Shown: piece after piece, positions 1-6,326 of the stretch | How positions within the stretch are numbered: the stretch's first letter is position 1 | Layout: every line of letters begins with the position of its first letter | Assembly (NCBI GenBank): GCA_025935235.1 | Contig: JAICVT010000142.1 | Coordinates: forward strand, 1 to 10,027 | DNA from: Ktedonobacterales bacterium | Lineage (GTDB): Bacteria > Chloroflexota > Ktedonobacteria > Ktedonobacterales > JADMIN01 | Reading direction: 5' to 3' | DNA length: 10,027 bases | Position numbers and translations under genes: made by a program | The notes under the pieces: model-generated | What the model was told of the DNA's origin: nothing | What the model saw: the letters and a program-made list of their open reading frames with translations, nothing else | The model's database searches: none

Positions 1-203
1 CGCGCGCCGTCGGCCACCATGCGCTGGGCCTGGGCCACGGCGGCGCTGACGATCTGCTCCGGCGCCATCCGCTCCAGCGCGACGCCATCCTGCGAGAAGG
101 AGTCGGGGGTGATGTTGAGGATGCCCATCACCCAGGTGCGCTCGCCCCAGGTCATCTGGCGCGCGCCCCAGGTGGTGGGCGACAATGGCGAAATCTCTGG
201 CAT
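1..203 (-). CDS. folP: Dihydropteroate synthase, N-terminal part (runs off the left edge)
   Basis: Dihydropteroate synthase joins 6-hydroxymethyl-dihydropterin pyrophosphate to p-aminobenzoate in cytoplasmic folate synthesis and is the sulfonamide target. Reading leftward from the ATG at 203-201, 67 complete codons are visible. Residues 25-40 read VMGILNITPDSFSQDG, the strongly conserved first strand and loop of the family (usual form GILNvTPDSFSDGG); the Asn of NITPDSF is normally a metal/pyrophosphate-contacting residue. The visible part stops at DGA, where the family continues with a helix and the second strand. GGAG lies 12 bases before the ATG, a rather wide but usable ribosome site. It lies 158 bases downstream of the importer permease on the same strand, with its own promoter-like TATACT and a palindromic repeat between, so it is probably a separate unit. 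The family call is secure; the C-terminal three quarters cannot be judged. Confidence 0.9.
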   Translation of the reverse strand, partial: MPEISPLSPTTWGARQMTWGERTWVMGILNITPDSFSQDGVALERMAPEQIVSAAVAQAQRMVADGA

Positions 204-268
204 GCGTCGTCGTCACTCCATGTTGATGCGCCGTACAGCGCCACCATGTCGGCGCAGTCGGCGCCTGG

Positions 269-274
269 AGTATA
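269..274 (-). promoter_or_regulatory. Possible -10 element for folP
   Basis: On the minus strand this reads TATACT inside CGTATACTCC, about 65 bases before the folP start. It matches the sigma70 -10 consensus at five of six bases and is the same GTATACT found upstream of three other genes in the window. No convincing -35 is seen 16-18 bases upstream, because that place is taken by the G-rich tail of a repeat. The call rests on position and recurrence. Confidence 0.35.
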
Positions 275-286
275 CGACGAGGCGCG

Positions 287-328
287 CCCCCACCCCCAGT
301 CCCTCCTCCGCAGTGCGGAAGAGGGGAG
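287..328 (-). repeat. Dispersed palindromic repeat, copy A
   Basis: On the minus strand the arms CCCCTCTTCCGCA and TGCGGAGGAGGGA are nearly complementary around a very short loop, followed by CTGGGGGTGGGG and then GCGCG. The same plan (CCTCTCCCGCA, GCGGGAAGGAG, TTGGGGGAAGGG, CGCG) occurs at 6574-6616. It sits between the importer operon end and folP. A hairpin followed by a G-rich rather than T-rich tail is not a classical intrinsic terminator; it resembles REP-like elements that settle at gene ends. Confidence 0.55.
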
Positions 329-361
329 TGAGCGGAGGAAGAGGCGAAATGAGTAGCGGGA

Positions 362-1270
362 CTAGCCTTTCACCGCGCCAGCCGTCAGGCCAGAGACGAT
401 GCGCCGCTGGAAGAGCAGCACCATGATGACCAACGGGATCGTCACGATCACCGCCGCCGCGGCGATCTGCCCCCAGGGGATGGTGAACTGACCGCCGAAG
501 AGTGTGATGGCCACGGTCACGGTCTGCGCGCCATTTGGATCGCTGGTCATCGTCAGGCCAAACAGGAAGTCGTTCCAGGTGTAGATGAACGCCAGAATCG
601 CCGTCGTGAAGACGCCCGGCGCAGCCAGCGGCACGATCACATGGCGGAACGCGCCCAGGCGCGTGTCACCATCCACCAGCGCGGCCTCCTCCAGGTCGGC
701 GGGCAGGTCGCGGAAGAACGACGTGAGGAACCAGACCGTCAGCGGCAGGGTGAAGACCAGATCAGGAATGATCAGCGCCGCGTAGGTGTTGTAGATGCCA
801 AGGTTGGTGAACACGACGAACAGCGGCCCAACCAACACGATGATGGGGAACATCGTCACCGCCAGGATGATCGCCAGCGTCGCCGACTTGCCGAAGAAGC
901 GCATGCGCGCGATGGCATAGGCGCACAGCGAGCCGAGCACCACGCACAGCACCGTGGTGATGACCGCGACGACGAAGCTGTTGATCAGGTCGCGCGTGAA
1001 GAAGGTTGAGCCGCCACCAAAGTCAGAGATGTAGCTCTCAAGCGTGAAGCTATGCGGGAAGAGCGTTGGTGGCGACGCGACGACCTCCAGGCTATCTTTG
1101 ATGGAGGTGATGATCGTCCAGTAGAAGGGCGCCAGGGCGATGAAGGTGACGATCACGACGCCCGCGATCCGTCCCGTCATTCCCCAGTTGATGCGTCGCA
1201 GGCGCGGCTGCGCCTCGCCTGTCGCGACGGCGCTGGTGGTGGAAGAAACGGGTTGCGCGCTGGTAGCCAT
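362..1270 (-). CDS. Carbohydrate ABC transporter permease (MalG/UgpE/SugB type)
   Basis: This is the second membrane subunit of a CUT1-family sugar importer. About six membrane segments can be read. Near the C-terminal side the cytoplasmic coupling loop EEAALVDGDTRLGAF carries the EAA-x3-G signature (about residues 195-201), which docks on the ATPase. I start at the ATG at 1270, giving 302 residues beginning MATSAQPVSS, because AGAGG lies 8 bases upstream and the length suits the family. The frame stays open to an ATG at 1357, but that form would add 29 unlikely polar residues and overlap the preceding permease by 38 bases. It lies 49 bases downstream of the partner permease on the same strand and is the last gene of the importer operon. 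No ATPase gene follows; the next gene is folP. Confidence 0.88.
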   Translation of the reverse strand: MATSAQPVSSTTSAVATGEAQPRLRRINWGMTGRIAGVVIVTFIALAPFYWTIITSIKDSLEVVASPPTLFPHSFTLESYISDFGGGSTFFTRDLINSFVVAVITTVLCVVLGSLCAYAIARMRFFGKSATLAIILAVTMFPIIVLVGPLFVVFTNLGIYNTYAALIIPDLVFTLPLTVWFLTSFFRDLPADLEEAALVDGDTRLGAFRHVIVPLAAPGVFTTAILAFIYTWNDFLFGLTMTSDPNGAQTVTVAITLFGGQFTIPWGQIAAAAVIVTIPLVIMVLLFQRRIVSGLTAGAVKG

Positions 1271-1319
1271 ATGGAGCCTCTCGATCTTGCTGACAGGGGA
1301 GTGGTGTTGCGCCCCTGGC

Positions 1320-2261
1320 TCATTCCTGTCGCGAGATGCCGCCCATCCAGTAGACAAAGATGATCGCGACCACGGTGGCGAAGATCGCCAGAATCACCGA
1401 TGCCGCTATCCCTGGCGCAAAGTCGAACGTCGTGCCAGTGAACATCTTGTTGTAGGAGTAGGTGGCCATCGTCTGGACCTGGTTCCCGGCAAGAATGTAG
1501 AACAGGTCGAAGACCCGGATGGCGTCGAGCGCGCGGAAGAGCAGCGCGATTAACAGCGAGTTCTTCAGCAGCGGAAGGGTAATCATCCAGAACTGCTGCC
1601 AGCGACTGCTGCCGTCAACCGCAGCCGCCTCGTAGAGGTCGGCGGAGATGACTTGCAGGCCCGCCAGGATCAGCAGCGCCATGAACGGCGTCGTCTTCCA
1701 TACATCGGTGATGACCGTCGCCGTCAGGATGCCCCAGTTCGTTTGCAAGAGCGTCGAGCCAGGCTTGAGGATGTGCAGTCCCTGCAGGATATAGGTCACG
1801 ATGCCGGTCTGGTCGTTGTACATCAACTGCCAGATGCGCCCGGAGACGATGGTGGGGAAGGCCCACGGAATCAGGATCGCCGCGCGCACCAGCCCGCGAC
1901 CGGGGAAGCTGGCATTGATGAGCAGCGCGATCAATAGCCCGAAGAAGGTCTCCAGCGCGACGCTGATGACGCTGAAGGCAATCGTCCAGAAGATCGAGCC
2001 TCGGAACTGCGGATCGCCGATCACCTGGATATAGTTGCGCAGCCCGACGAAATCAGAGCCGCTGGCAATCAGCGGGTTGTCGAGCAGGCTCAGGCGAATC
2101 GCGTCCAGAATGGGGAAGACCGCGACGAGCAGAATGACGATCAGCACCGGCGCGACCAGCCCGTAAGGGAGCAGGCCGTTTCCAGCGTCGAGACGTTGGC
2201 GCAGACCCTTCAATCCTGTGGTTTCGGCCTTCGCTTCCGGGTGCAGGGCCGCTGTAGTCAT
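1320..2261 (-). CDS. Carbohydrate ABC transporter permease (MalF/UgpA/SugA type)
   Basis: This is the first membrane subunit of the CUT1 sugar importer, 313 residues. A first membrane segment lies at about residues 31-55 (LLPYGLVAPVLIVILLVAVF), then a periplasmic/extracellular stretch and five further segments. The EAA loop reads YEAAAVDGSSRWQQFW with E211, A212 and G217 in the expected places, followed by ITLPLL. A short N-terminal cytoplasmic region and the one-segment lead-in fit the SugA/ThuF/UgpA branch, without the long extra loop of E. coli MalF. The start ATG at 2261 has GGGAG about six bases upstream. It follows the binding-protein gene after 171 bases and precedes the second permease by 49 bases; the three together form one importer, probably for a disaccharide given the receptor. 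Confidence 0.88.
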   Translation of the reverse strand: MTTAALHPEAKAETTGLKGLRQRLDAGNGLLPYGLVAPVLIVILLVAVFPILDAIRLSLLDNPLIASGSDFVGLRNYIQVIGDPQFRGSIFWTIAFSVISVALETFFGLLIALLINASFPGRGLVRAAILIPWAFPTIVSGRIWQLMYNDQTGIVTYILQGLHILKPGSTLLQTNWGILTATVITDVWKTTPFMALLILAGLQVISADLYEAAAVDGSSRWQQFWMITLPLLKNSLLIALLFRALDAIRVFDLFYILAGNQVQTMATYSYNKMFTGTTFDFAPGIAASVILAIFATVVAIIFVYWMGGISRQE

Positions 2262-2297
2262 AGCGTTCTCCCGTCTCTCACAGGCCAGTTCGCCTGC

Positions 2298-2330
2298 GCG
2301 CCTCCTCGATACATCCCATGAATGAGGCGC
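2298..2330 (-). repeat. Inverted repeat between receptor and permease genes
   Basis: GCGCCTC at 2298-2304 and GAGGCGC at 2324-2330 form a perfect 7-base inverted repeat around 19 bases, inside the 171-base gap between the binding protein and the first permease. In sugar-importer operons such a hairpin often stabilises the upstream mRNA end so that the receptor is made in excess over the permeases (malE-malF is the known case). That role here is inference. I saw nothing else in this gap apart from the GGGAG ribosome site next to the permease. Confidence 0.35.
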
Positions 2331-2432
2331 GGTGAGCGAGTAGATCCAGGCGGTTCAGAACGGCTGACGACCAGCGGAGACTCCTGCCTCCACCAGTCGC
2401 CTGCCACGAGGATACGACGCCGCGCGAAATCG

Positions 2433-3761
2433 TTAGGAGACGATCCCCTGCAATTGCGTCGCCAGTGCGCTCATCGCATCAGCCGGAGCCGCCTGCTTGA
2501 GCAGCGCATTATGCACCTGCTGCTGAATCGCCAGTGTCACGTCCGGGTACTTCGGCGTCACCGGGCGCGGCTGCGCCGTCTGGAAGACGGGCTTCAGCTT
2601 GGCGAAGAATGGGTTGGCCTTCAGCACATCCGCGTCGTCGTAGATGCTCTGGAGCGTCACGGTCAGCGAGGCTTTGATGGCCGCCTCTTTCTGCGCTGGC
2701 TCCTGCATCATGTAGTGGACAAACTGCCAGGCCGCATCGGTCTTGGATGAGAAGGCGTTGATGCCGAGCTGCCAGCCGCCCAGTGACGAGTGCCCGGTAG
2801 TGTTGCTGCCACCGTAGAGCATGGTGTGCACGTCGAACTTGCCGACGATCTTCGACTCGGAGGCGTTTTGCCCGTGTGCGTAGGCATACGGCCAGTTGCG
2901 CATGAACGCCGCGTCGCCGTTCTGGAAGGTCGTGCGAGCGTCCTCTTCTTTGTAGGTGGTGACGGCCTGCGGCGAGATGCCCCCAACCCAGCTCACCATC
3001 TGTGTCAGGCCCTGCACGGTCTGTGGGCTGGTGGTCGTGACCGTCTTGGGGTTGTTCGGATCGAGGATCGAGCCGCCGTACCCATAGACCACTTCCACGA
3101 AGTCGCAGACCAGGCCCTCGTACTGGGCGCCCTGCCAGACATAGCCATACTTCACGGCGCCGCTAGAGAGCGCCTGCTGCGCTGAATTGGTCAGGTCATC
3201 CCAGGTGTTGGGCGGGGTCGGCACGAGATCGGTGCGATAGTAGATCAGGCCAGCGTCGGTGCGGAATGGCGCCGCCCAGATCTTGCCGTTATACGTGCAG
3301 CCCGCCACAGGGCCGGGCAGGTAGTTCTGGCGCTCGCTGGCGGGCCACTTGCCGTCAATAGGAAACGTCCAGCCGCTCGCACCGAACTGGGCGGGCCAGA
3401 TGATATCCATCGACATGATGTCAATGCTGTTGCTGCGCGCGCGCAACATCGTGCTGAACTTCGTCAGCAGTTGGCCAGTATCGCTTGGACCATTCGTCCA
3501 GTGGACCTGCACGTCTTTCTGGCTCTGGTTGAACTTGTTGACCAGATCCTGGTACGTGCCAGTGGCCTCGTTCTCGCTTTCCCACGCGACGACTGTGGGA
3601 CCGCCGCTGCCGCCACTGCCGCAGGCGTCGAGCAGGGTGCCGACAAACGAAGCGCTCAAGCCGAGGACGGCCGCGCGCTCGACGAAGGCCCTCCGGGACA
3701 TGCGCCCGGCCCGCATCTTGACGATCATCTCGTCGATGGCTTCGCGACGTTCTGAATTCAT
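2433..3761 (-). CDS. Sugar-binding lipoprotein of ABC transporter (trehalose/maltose-binding type)
   Basis: Extracytoplasmic receptor of the importer, 442 residues. I start at the ATG at 3761 because CGGAGG lies close upstream and the following residues make a proper export signal: SRRAFV (residues 22-27) fits the Tat motif, then a short hydrophobic stretch AAVLGLSASFVGTLL, then LDAC with Cys47 as lipid site, then a Gly/Ser linker. The Asp before the Ala of the lipobox is unusual. The mature part has features of the LpqY/ThuE-like disaccharide receptors: DIIWPAQFGASGW, APFRTDAGLIYYRTDL, NTWDDL, GYVWQGAQYEGL, RNWPYAYA and SLGGWQLGINAFS. The sugar itself cannot be read from sequence; trehalose, maltose, sucrose or a related glucoside are reasonable. 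The frame is open another 48 codons upstream to 3905, which I reject. It is first in the operon, behind a promoter at 3981-4009. Confidence 0.9.
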   Translation of the reverse strand: MNSERREAIDEMIVKMRAGRMSRRAFVERAAVLGLSASFVGTLLDACGSGGSGGPTVVAWESENEATGTYQDLVNKFNQSQKDVQVHWTNGPSDTGQLLTKFSTMLRARSNSIDIMSMDIIWPAQFGASGWTFPIDGKWPASERQNYLPGPVAGCTYNGKIWAAPFRTDAGLIYYRTDLVPTPPNTWDDLTNSAQQALSSGAVKYGYVWQGAQYEGLVCDFVEVVYGYGGSILDPNNPKTVTTTSPQTVQGLTQMVSWVGGISPQAVTTYKEEDARTTFQNGDAAFMRNWPYAYAHGQNASESKIVGKFDVHTMLYGGSNTTGHSSLGGWQLGINAFSSKTDAAWQFVHYMMQEPAQKEAAIKASLTVTLQSIYDDADVLKANPFFAKLKPVFQTAQPRPVTPKYPDVTLAIQQQVHNALLKQAAPADAMSALATQLQGIVS

Positions 3762-3948
3762 GCGTATCCTCCGTTGGATCATGACTTGTGGCGCTGTCGA
3801 GCGCCAACGCAAGAACTGCGCGCCCGCCTGCCGCTGGGTGCGAGAGCCGCTGGCTAATACCTCCTCACCCTGAACGCCCACCGTCACGACACGGCTAGCA
3901 GCCAATAATACCTGCGCTCCCTGCCTCGTCGCTCATTCCTTGCCACAG

Positions 3949-3988
3949 GGTATGCGCGGGCGAGTCCGTCGCCCGCGCACAGTATACC
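3949..3988. promoter_or_regulatory. Large interrupted palindrome at the importer transcription start
   Basis: GCGCGGGCGA (3954-3963) and TCGCCCGCGC (3969-3978) form a perfect 10-base inverted repeat with loop GTCCG; one further T-A pair extends it. Outside it GGTAT (3949-3953) and ATACC (3984-3988) also pair, with an offset of five bases. On the minus strand the inner palindrome begins two bases after the TATACT box and would cover about -4 to +20 of the importer transcript. It could be a repressor operator or a 5'-end mRNA hairpin. Confidence 0.5.
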
Positions 3989-4009
3989 CAACACGAAGCG
4001 CTTTGCGAA
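3981..4009 (-). promoter_or_regulatory. Sigma70-like promoter of the importer operon
   Basis: On the minus strand TTCGCA (4009-4004, four of six bases of TTGACA), a 17-base spacer and TATACT (3986-3981, five of six of TATAAT) make the best promoter match in the window. The start would be near 3974, giving a leader of about 210 bases before the receptor ATG at 3761. The -10 lies within GGGTATACTGTG, a 12-mer repeated upstream of the exchanger gene. Confidence 0.5.
3994..4005. promoter_or_regulatory. LacI-family operator-like palindrome
   Basis: CGAAGCGCTTTG holds the perfect 8-base palindrome AAGCGCTT with a central CG and outer C/G pair. Even symmetry about CG within A/T-flanked arms is the usual shape of LacI/CcpA-family operators (for example GAAAGCGCTTTC-like sites). 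It lies in the spacer just downstream of the -35 of the importer promoter, where a bound repressor would block RNA polymerase. No LacI-type gene is in the window, so the regulator is unknown. Confidence 0.4.
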
Positions 4010-4180
4010 AGGCAACCGGCCCGCGCGCATTCGTGCGGCCGAGCGACAAAACCGCGCTCACGAGGAATCGGTCGCTGCCTCAGCCACGCAAACCGGGCGC
4101 CGACCCACGCGCTCACGTTGTGGGCTCCCCGCTCCCGAAACGCGCTGTAACGTTTGTGGCCGCCACGTGTCCATATGCCA

Positions 4181-4192
4181 GATGTCGACATC
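4181..4192. promoter_or_regulatory. Perfect 12-base palindrome upstream of the beta-propeller gene
   Basis: GATGTCGACATC reads the same on both strands, about 54 bases before the propeller start codon and just upstream of the TTCACA -35-like sequence. It might be a regulator site for that gene. A palindrome of this length by chance in a GC-rich gap is uncommon but possible, so confidence is low. Confidence 0.3.
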
Positions 4193-4245
4193 AAGCAAAC
4201 AGTTCACACAGCGATACTCGCGCGTTCTCTAGGGAGTACGTTCAC

Positions 4246-5406
4246 ATGCGTTCAACATTCACCGCTCGGCTCGCAATCCGTCTTGGCGCCCCGCTGCTCA
4301 TCGCGGGCGCCGCGCTCTCACTGGTGGGCCACGCGGCGCCCACGCAGGCCGCCGGGCGTGCCACCGACCTCGTCGGCCATGTCTATGTGCTGGAGAATCC
4401 CGCTGGCCCAAACAGCATCTCCGTTTATGATCGCTCCAGTAATGGCGCGCTGACCTATGCCCGCACGACGGCCATCGGCGGCCTGGGCACAGGCAACCCG
4501 CTCGGCTCGCAGGGCTCGCTGACCCTGGCGGCTGGTCATCTCTTCGCTGTGGATGGAGCCAGCAACCAGATCTCAGTCGTGGCGATCCACGATGGCGCGC
4601 TGACGCCTGCGGGTGTCTACAACTCGCGCGGCGCGCTGCCAGTGAGCGTGGCCTATTCCGCTGGCCGCCTCTATGTCGTCAACAACGGCGACACCACTCA
4701 TCCAGCCAATGTCGCCGGCTTCACGGTCGCCGCCGATGGCGCGCTCGCGCCGATCCCCGGCGCCGATGCGACGCTCAGCGCGGCGCTGCCTGGTCCGGCG
4801 CAGGTCGCCGTCAGCCCTGACGGCGCGATCCTGGCCGTGACGGAGAAGGCGACCAACATCGTAGACACCTTCCAGATCGCGGCGGATGGCGGTCTGGATT
4901 CGCGCATCAGCACGCCGGCGGTCGGCCAGACACCCTTCGGCTTTGCGTTCAACCCGGCCCAGCCCGGCCAGCTCGTCGTGGCAGATGCCAGCGGCGGCGC
5001 GACGGGCGCGAGCGCTGTAACGACGTATCGCGTCAGCGAGCGCGGCGAGGTCGTCAGCGCAAGCCTGGCGCCCGACTATCAGACGGCGGCATGCTGGCTG
5101 GTCGTGACCGCCAACGGCAAATTCGCCTACACCGCCAACGCAGGCAGCGGGACGATCTCTGGCTATCGGCTGGGGAGCGATGGCGGGCTGAGCTTGCTCG
5201 ATGCCAACGGCCTGACCGCCTCCACCGGCGCGAACAGCCACCCGCTGGAGATGACCTTCTCGCCGAACAGCCACGATCTCTACGTGCTCGATGCCTTCAC
5301 CCACACGCTGAGCGCCTTCACCGTCGGCCACGATGGCGCGCTGGCGACCATCGCCCTCAGCGGGGTGAGCCTGAACGCGGGCGCGGTCGGCCTGGCCGCC
5401 GACTAG
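4246..5406 (+). CDS. Secreted beta-propeller protein (lactonase/YncE-like, seven repeats)
   Basis: A 386-residue exported protein. Residues 1-35 form a Sec signal: MRSTFTAR, a hydrophobic core LGAPLLIAGAALSLVG, and a cleavage site after PTQA; there is no lipobox Cys. The rest is seven repeats of about 46-52 residues, each with an aromatic/hydrophobic strand (YVLE, LFAVD, LYVVN, LAVTE, LVVAD, FAYTAN, LYVLD), a strand like ISVY or LSAFTV, and a turn DGAL or DGGL. The turn codons start near 4441, 4591, 4735, 4885, 5041, 5179 and 5332; the fifth is degenerate (RGEV). Seven blades of this form fit the 6-phosphogluconolactonase/3-carboxymuconate cyclase fold family (PF10282). Substrate and even enzyme activity are unknown; extracytoplasmic members may be binding or surface proteins. 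The start at 4246 is chosen for the signal peptide and the GGGAG upstream; the frame runs open to 3940 but that extension looks non-coding. Confidence 0.8.
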   Translation: MRSTFTARLAIRLGAPLLIAGAALSLVGHAAPTQAAGRATDLVGHVYVLENPAGPNSISVYDRSSNGALTYARTTAIGGLGTGNPLGSQGSLTLAAGHLFAVDGASNQISVVAIHDGALTPAGVYNSRGALPVSVAYSAGRLYVVNNGDTTHPANVAGFTVAADGALAPIPGADATLSAALPGPAQVAVSPDGAILAVTEKATNIVDTFQIAADGGLDSRISTPAVGQTPFGFAFNPAQPGQLVVADASGGATGASAVTTYRVSERGEVVSASLAPDYQTAACWLVVTANGKFAYTANAGSGTISGYRLGSDGGLSLLDANGLTASTGANSHPLEMTFSPNSHDLYVLDAFTHTLSAFTVGHDGALATIALSGVSLNAGAVGLAAD

Positions 5407-5432
5407 CGGCTCGTCAGCGGTCAAACCATTCT

Positions 5433-5479
5433 CGCGTGGGCGCGGGCCAACACTCCATCACGGTTGGCGCGCCCACGCG
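5433..5479 (+). terminator. Strong GC hairpin after the beta-propeller gene
   Basis: CGCGTGGGCGCG (5433-5444) pairs perfectly with CGCGCCCACGCG (5468-5479), and after a two-base bulge CCAAC (5447-5451) pairs with GTTGG (5463-5467), leaving an 11-base loop: 17 pairs in all. It begins 27 bases after the stop codon of the propeller gene and ahead of the sigma-factor promoter. No T-run follows, so it is not a textbook intrinsic terminator; it may act as a T-less terminator or an mRNA 3'-end protector. Confidence 0.45.
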
Positions 5480-5552
5480 GGGTGATCGCGTCAGACGCCA
5501 GACAGCAGGGAGAACACGTACGTATCAGCCAGCTCATCAACCGTCGCTGCGG

Positions 5553-5558
5553 TATACT
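5553..5558 (+). promoter_or_regulatory. Possible -10 element for the ECF sigma operon
   Basis: TATACT within GCGGTATACTCATCC lies about 60 bases upstream of the sigma-factor start and is oriented toward it, like the GTATACT elements of three other genes here. No good -35 of the TTGACA type is found 17-18 bases upstream (CAGCTC is there), and I see no ECF-type GGAAC/GTC pair at proper spacing, so autoregulation by the sigma factor itself is not supported. Confidence 0.4.
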
Positions 5559-5618
5559 CATCCCAGAGCGCCCGGCGTAGACAGACATACCGATGGCTCG
5601 TGGAGGGGTAGCGGCAGC

Positions 5619-6302
5619 GTGGTGAGCGATAGAAGCGACGGACACGCCAGCGCGCGAACCGCGGATGCGGCGCTGGTGGCCAGCCTGCTGAGCGGCGATG
5701 AAGCGACCTTCATGCGGCTGGTCGAGCGCTATCAGGTGGCGATGGTGCGACTGGCGCAGGTCTACGTGCGCGACCGCGCGGTGGCCGAAGAGGTGGCGCA
5801 GGACGCCTGGCTCGCCGCGCTGAAAGCCCTTCCACGGTTCGAGGGGCGCTCATCGTTCAAGACGTGGTTGTTTCACATCCTCGTCAACGCCGCCAGAACC
5901 CGCGCCCAGCGCGAGCGCCGCAGCGTGCCATTCTCGGCGCTGACAGGCGCCGACGACGCGCTGGCCGATGACCAGCCGAGCGTCGCGCCAGAGCGCTTCC
6001 ATCCCGACGGCCAGCCCTACGCGGGCGGCTGGATCACCTTTCCCCAGCGCTGGGATCACCTGCTGGAGGCCAGCCCGGAGGCCAGCGTCGCCAACCACGA
6101 GACCCGCGAGCGGCTGCTGGCGGCCATCGAGCGACTGCCCAGCTCCCAGCAGAGCGTCATCCGCCTGCGCGACATCGAGGGCTATCCGGCGGAGGAGGTC
6201 TGCCAACTGCTCGGCCTGAGCGAGGCAAACCAGCGGGTGCTGCTGCATCGGGCGCGCTCGCGTGTGCGACAGGCGCTCGAAGCCTATTTCGCCGAAGACT
6301 GA
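5619..6302 (+). CDS. RNA polymerase ECF-family sigma factor
   Basis: A group 4 (ECF) sigma factor of about 227 residues that would direct RNA polymerase to a stress- or envelope-related regulon. Region 2 spans about residues 17-101, with DAALVASLLSGDEATFMRLVERY, the core-binding AEEVAQDAWLAALKALPRFEG and the -10-reading SSFKTWLFHILVNAARTRAQRERR. Region 4 spans about 164-225, with LPSSQQSVIRLRDIEGYPAEEVC and the helix-turn-helix LLGLSEANQRVLLHRARSRVR. The linker of about 60 residues is longer than in simple ECFs and has the RF..DGQPYAGGWITFPQRW element seen in some ECF groups paired with zinc-finger anti-sigmas. The start is uncertain: no ATG is in frame, and GTG at 5619 or 5622 is preceded by GGAGGGG at 5602. 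The gene is followed after 24 bases by its likely anti-sigma factor. Confidence 0.88.
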   Translation: MVSDRSDGHASARTADAALVASLLSGDEATFMRLVERYQVAMVRLAQVYVRDRAVAEEVAQDAWLAALKALPRFEGRSSFKTWLFHILVNAARTRAQRERRSVPFSALTGADDALADDQPSVAPERFHPDGQPYAGGWITFPQRWDHLLEASPEASVANHETRERLLAAIERLPSSQQSVIRLRDIEGYPAEEVCQLLGLSEANQRVLLHRARSRVRQALEAYFAED

Positions 6303-6326
6303 CCCGGCCTGGCAAGGGGAACGACG

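Larger units (their letters stand above)
3762..4245. other. Divergent control region between importer and beta-propeller genes
   Basis: These 484 bases carry no gene I would accept. The left 220 bases would be the importer mRNA leader, and the centre holds its promoter and palindromes (listed separately). Toward the propeller gene there are TTCACA at 4203-4208 (five of six bases of a -35), GATACT at 4213-4218, a GATGTCGACATC palindrome, and GGGAG nine bases before the ATG. No -10 lies at the right distance from TTCACA, so the propeller promoter is unresolved. Both flanking frames are open into this region, but the predicted residues are rich in Arg/Pro and look like GC-rich non-coding sequence. 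Confidence 0.6.

Noticed and set aside
19..426. Plus-strand open frame of 135 codons
   Set aside because: It lies antisense to the clear folP start and the permease end, has Arg/Ser/Pro-rich composition and no family resemblance.
3762..3905. 48-codon N-terminal extension of the sugar receptor
   Set aside because: The frame is open, but the export signal and a good ribosome site begin at 3761; an extension would bury the signal peptide.
3940..4245. 102-codon N-terminal extension of the propeller protein
   Set aside because: It would bury the Sec signal peptide, covers the importer promoter and palindromes, and reads as basic, Pro-rich non-coding sequence.
4441..5343. Recurring GATGGCGCGCTG segments as a repeat array or CRISPR
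   Set aside because: They are the DGAL turns of successive propeller blades in one reading frame; the intervals are coding and related to each other.
4573..5424. Minus-strand open frame of 283 codons opposite the propeller gene
   Set aside because: It is an antisense shadow of a GC-rich coding sequence; the Arg/Gly/Ala-rich product has no recognisable domain, while the plus strand has a signal peptide and seven repeats.
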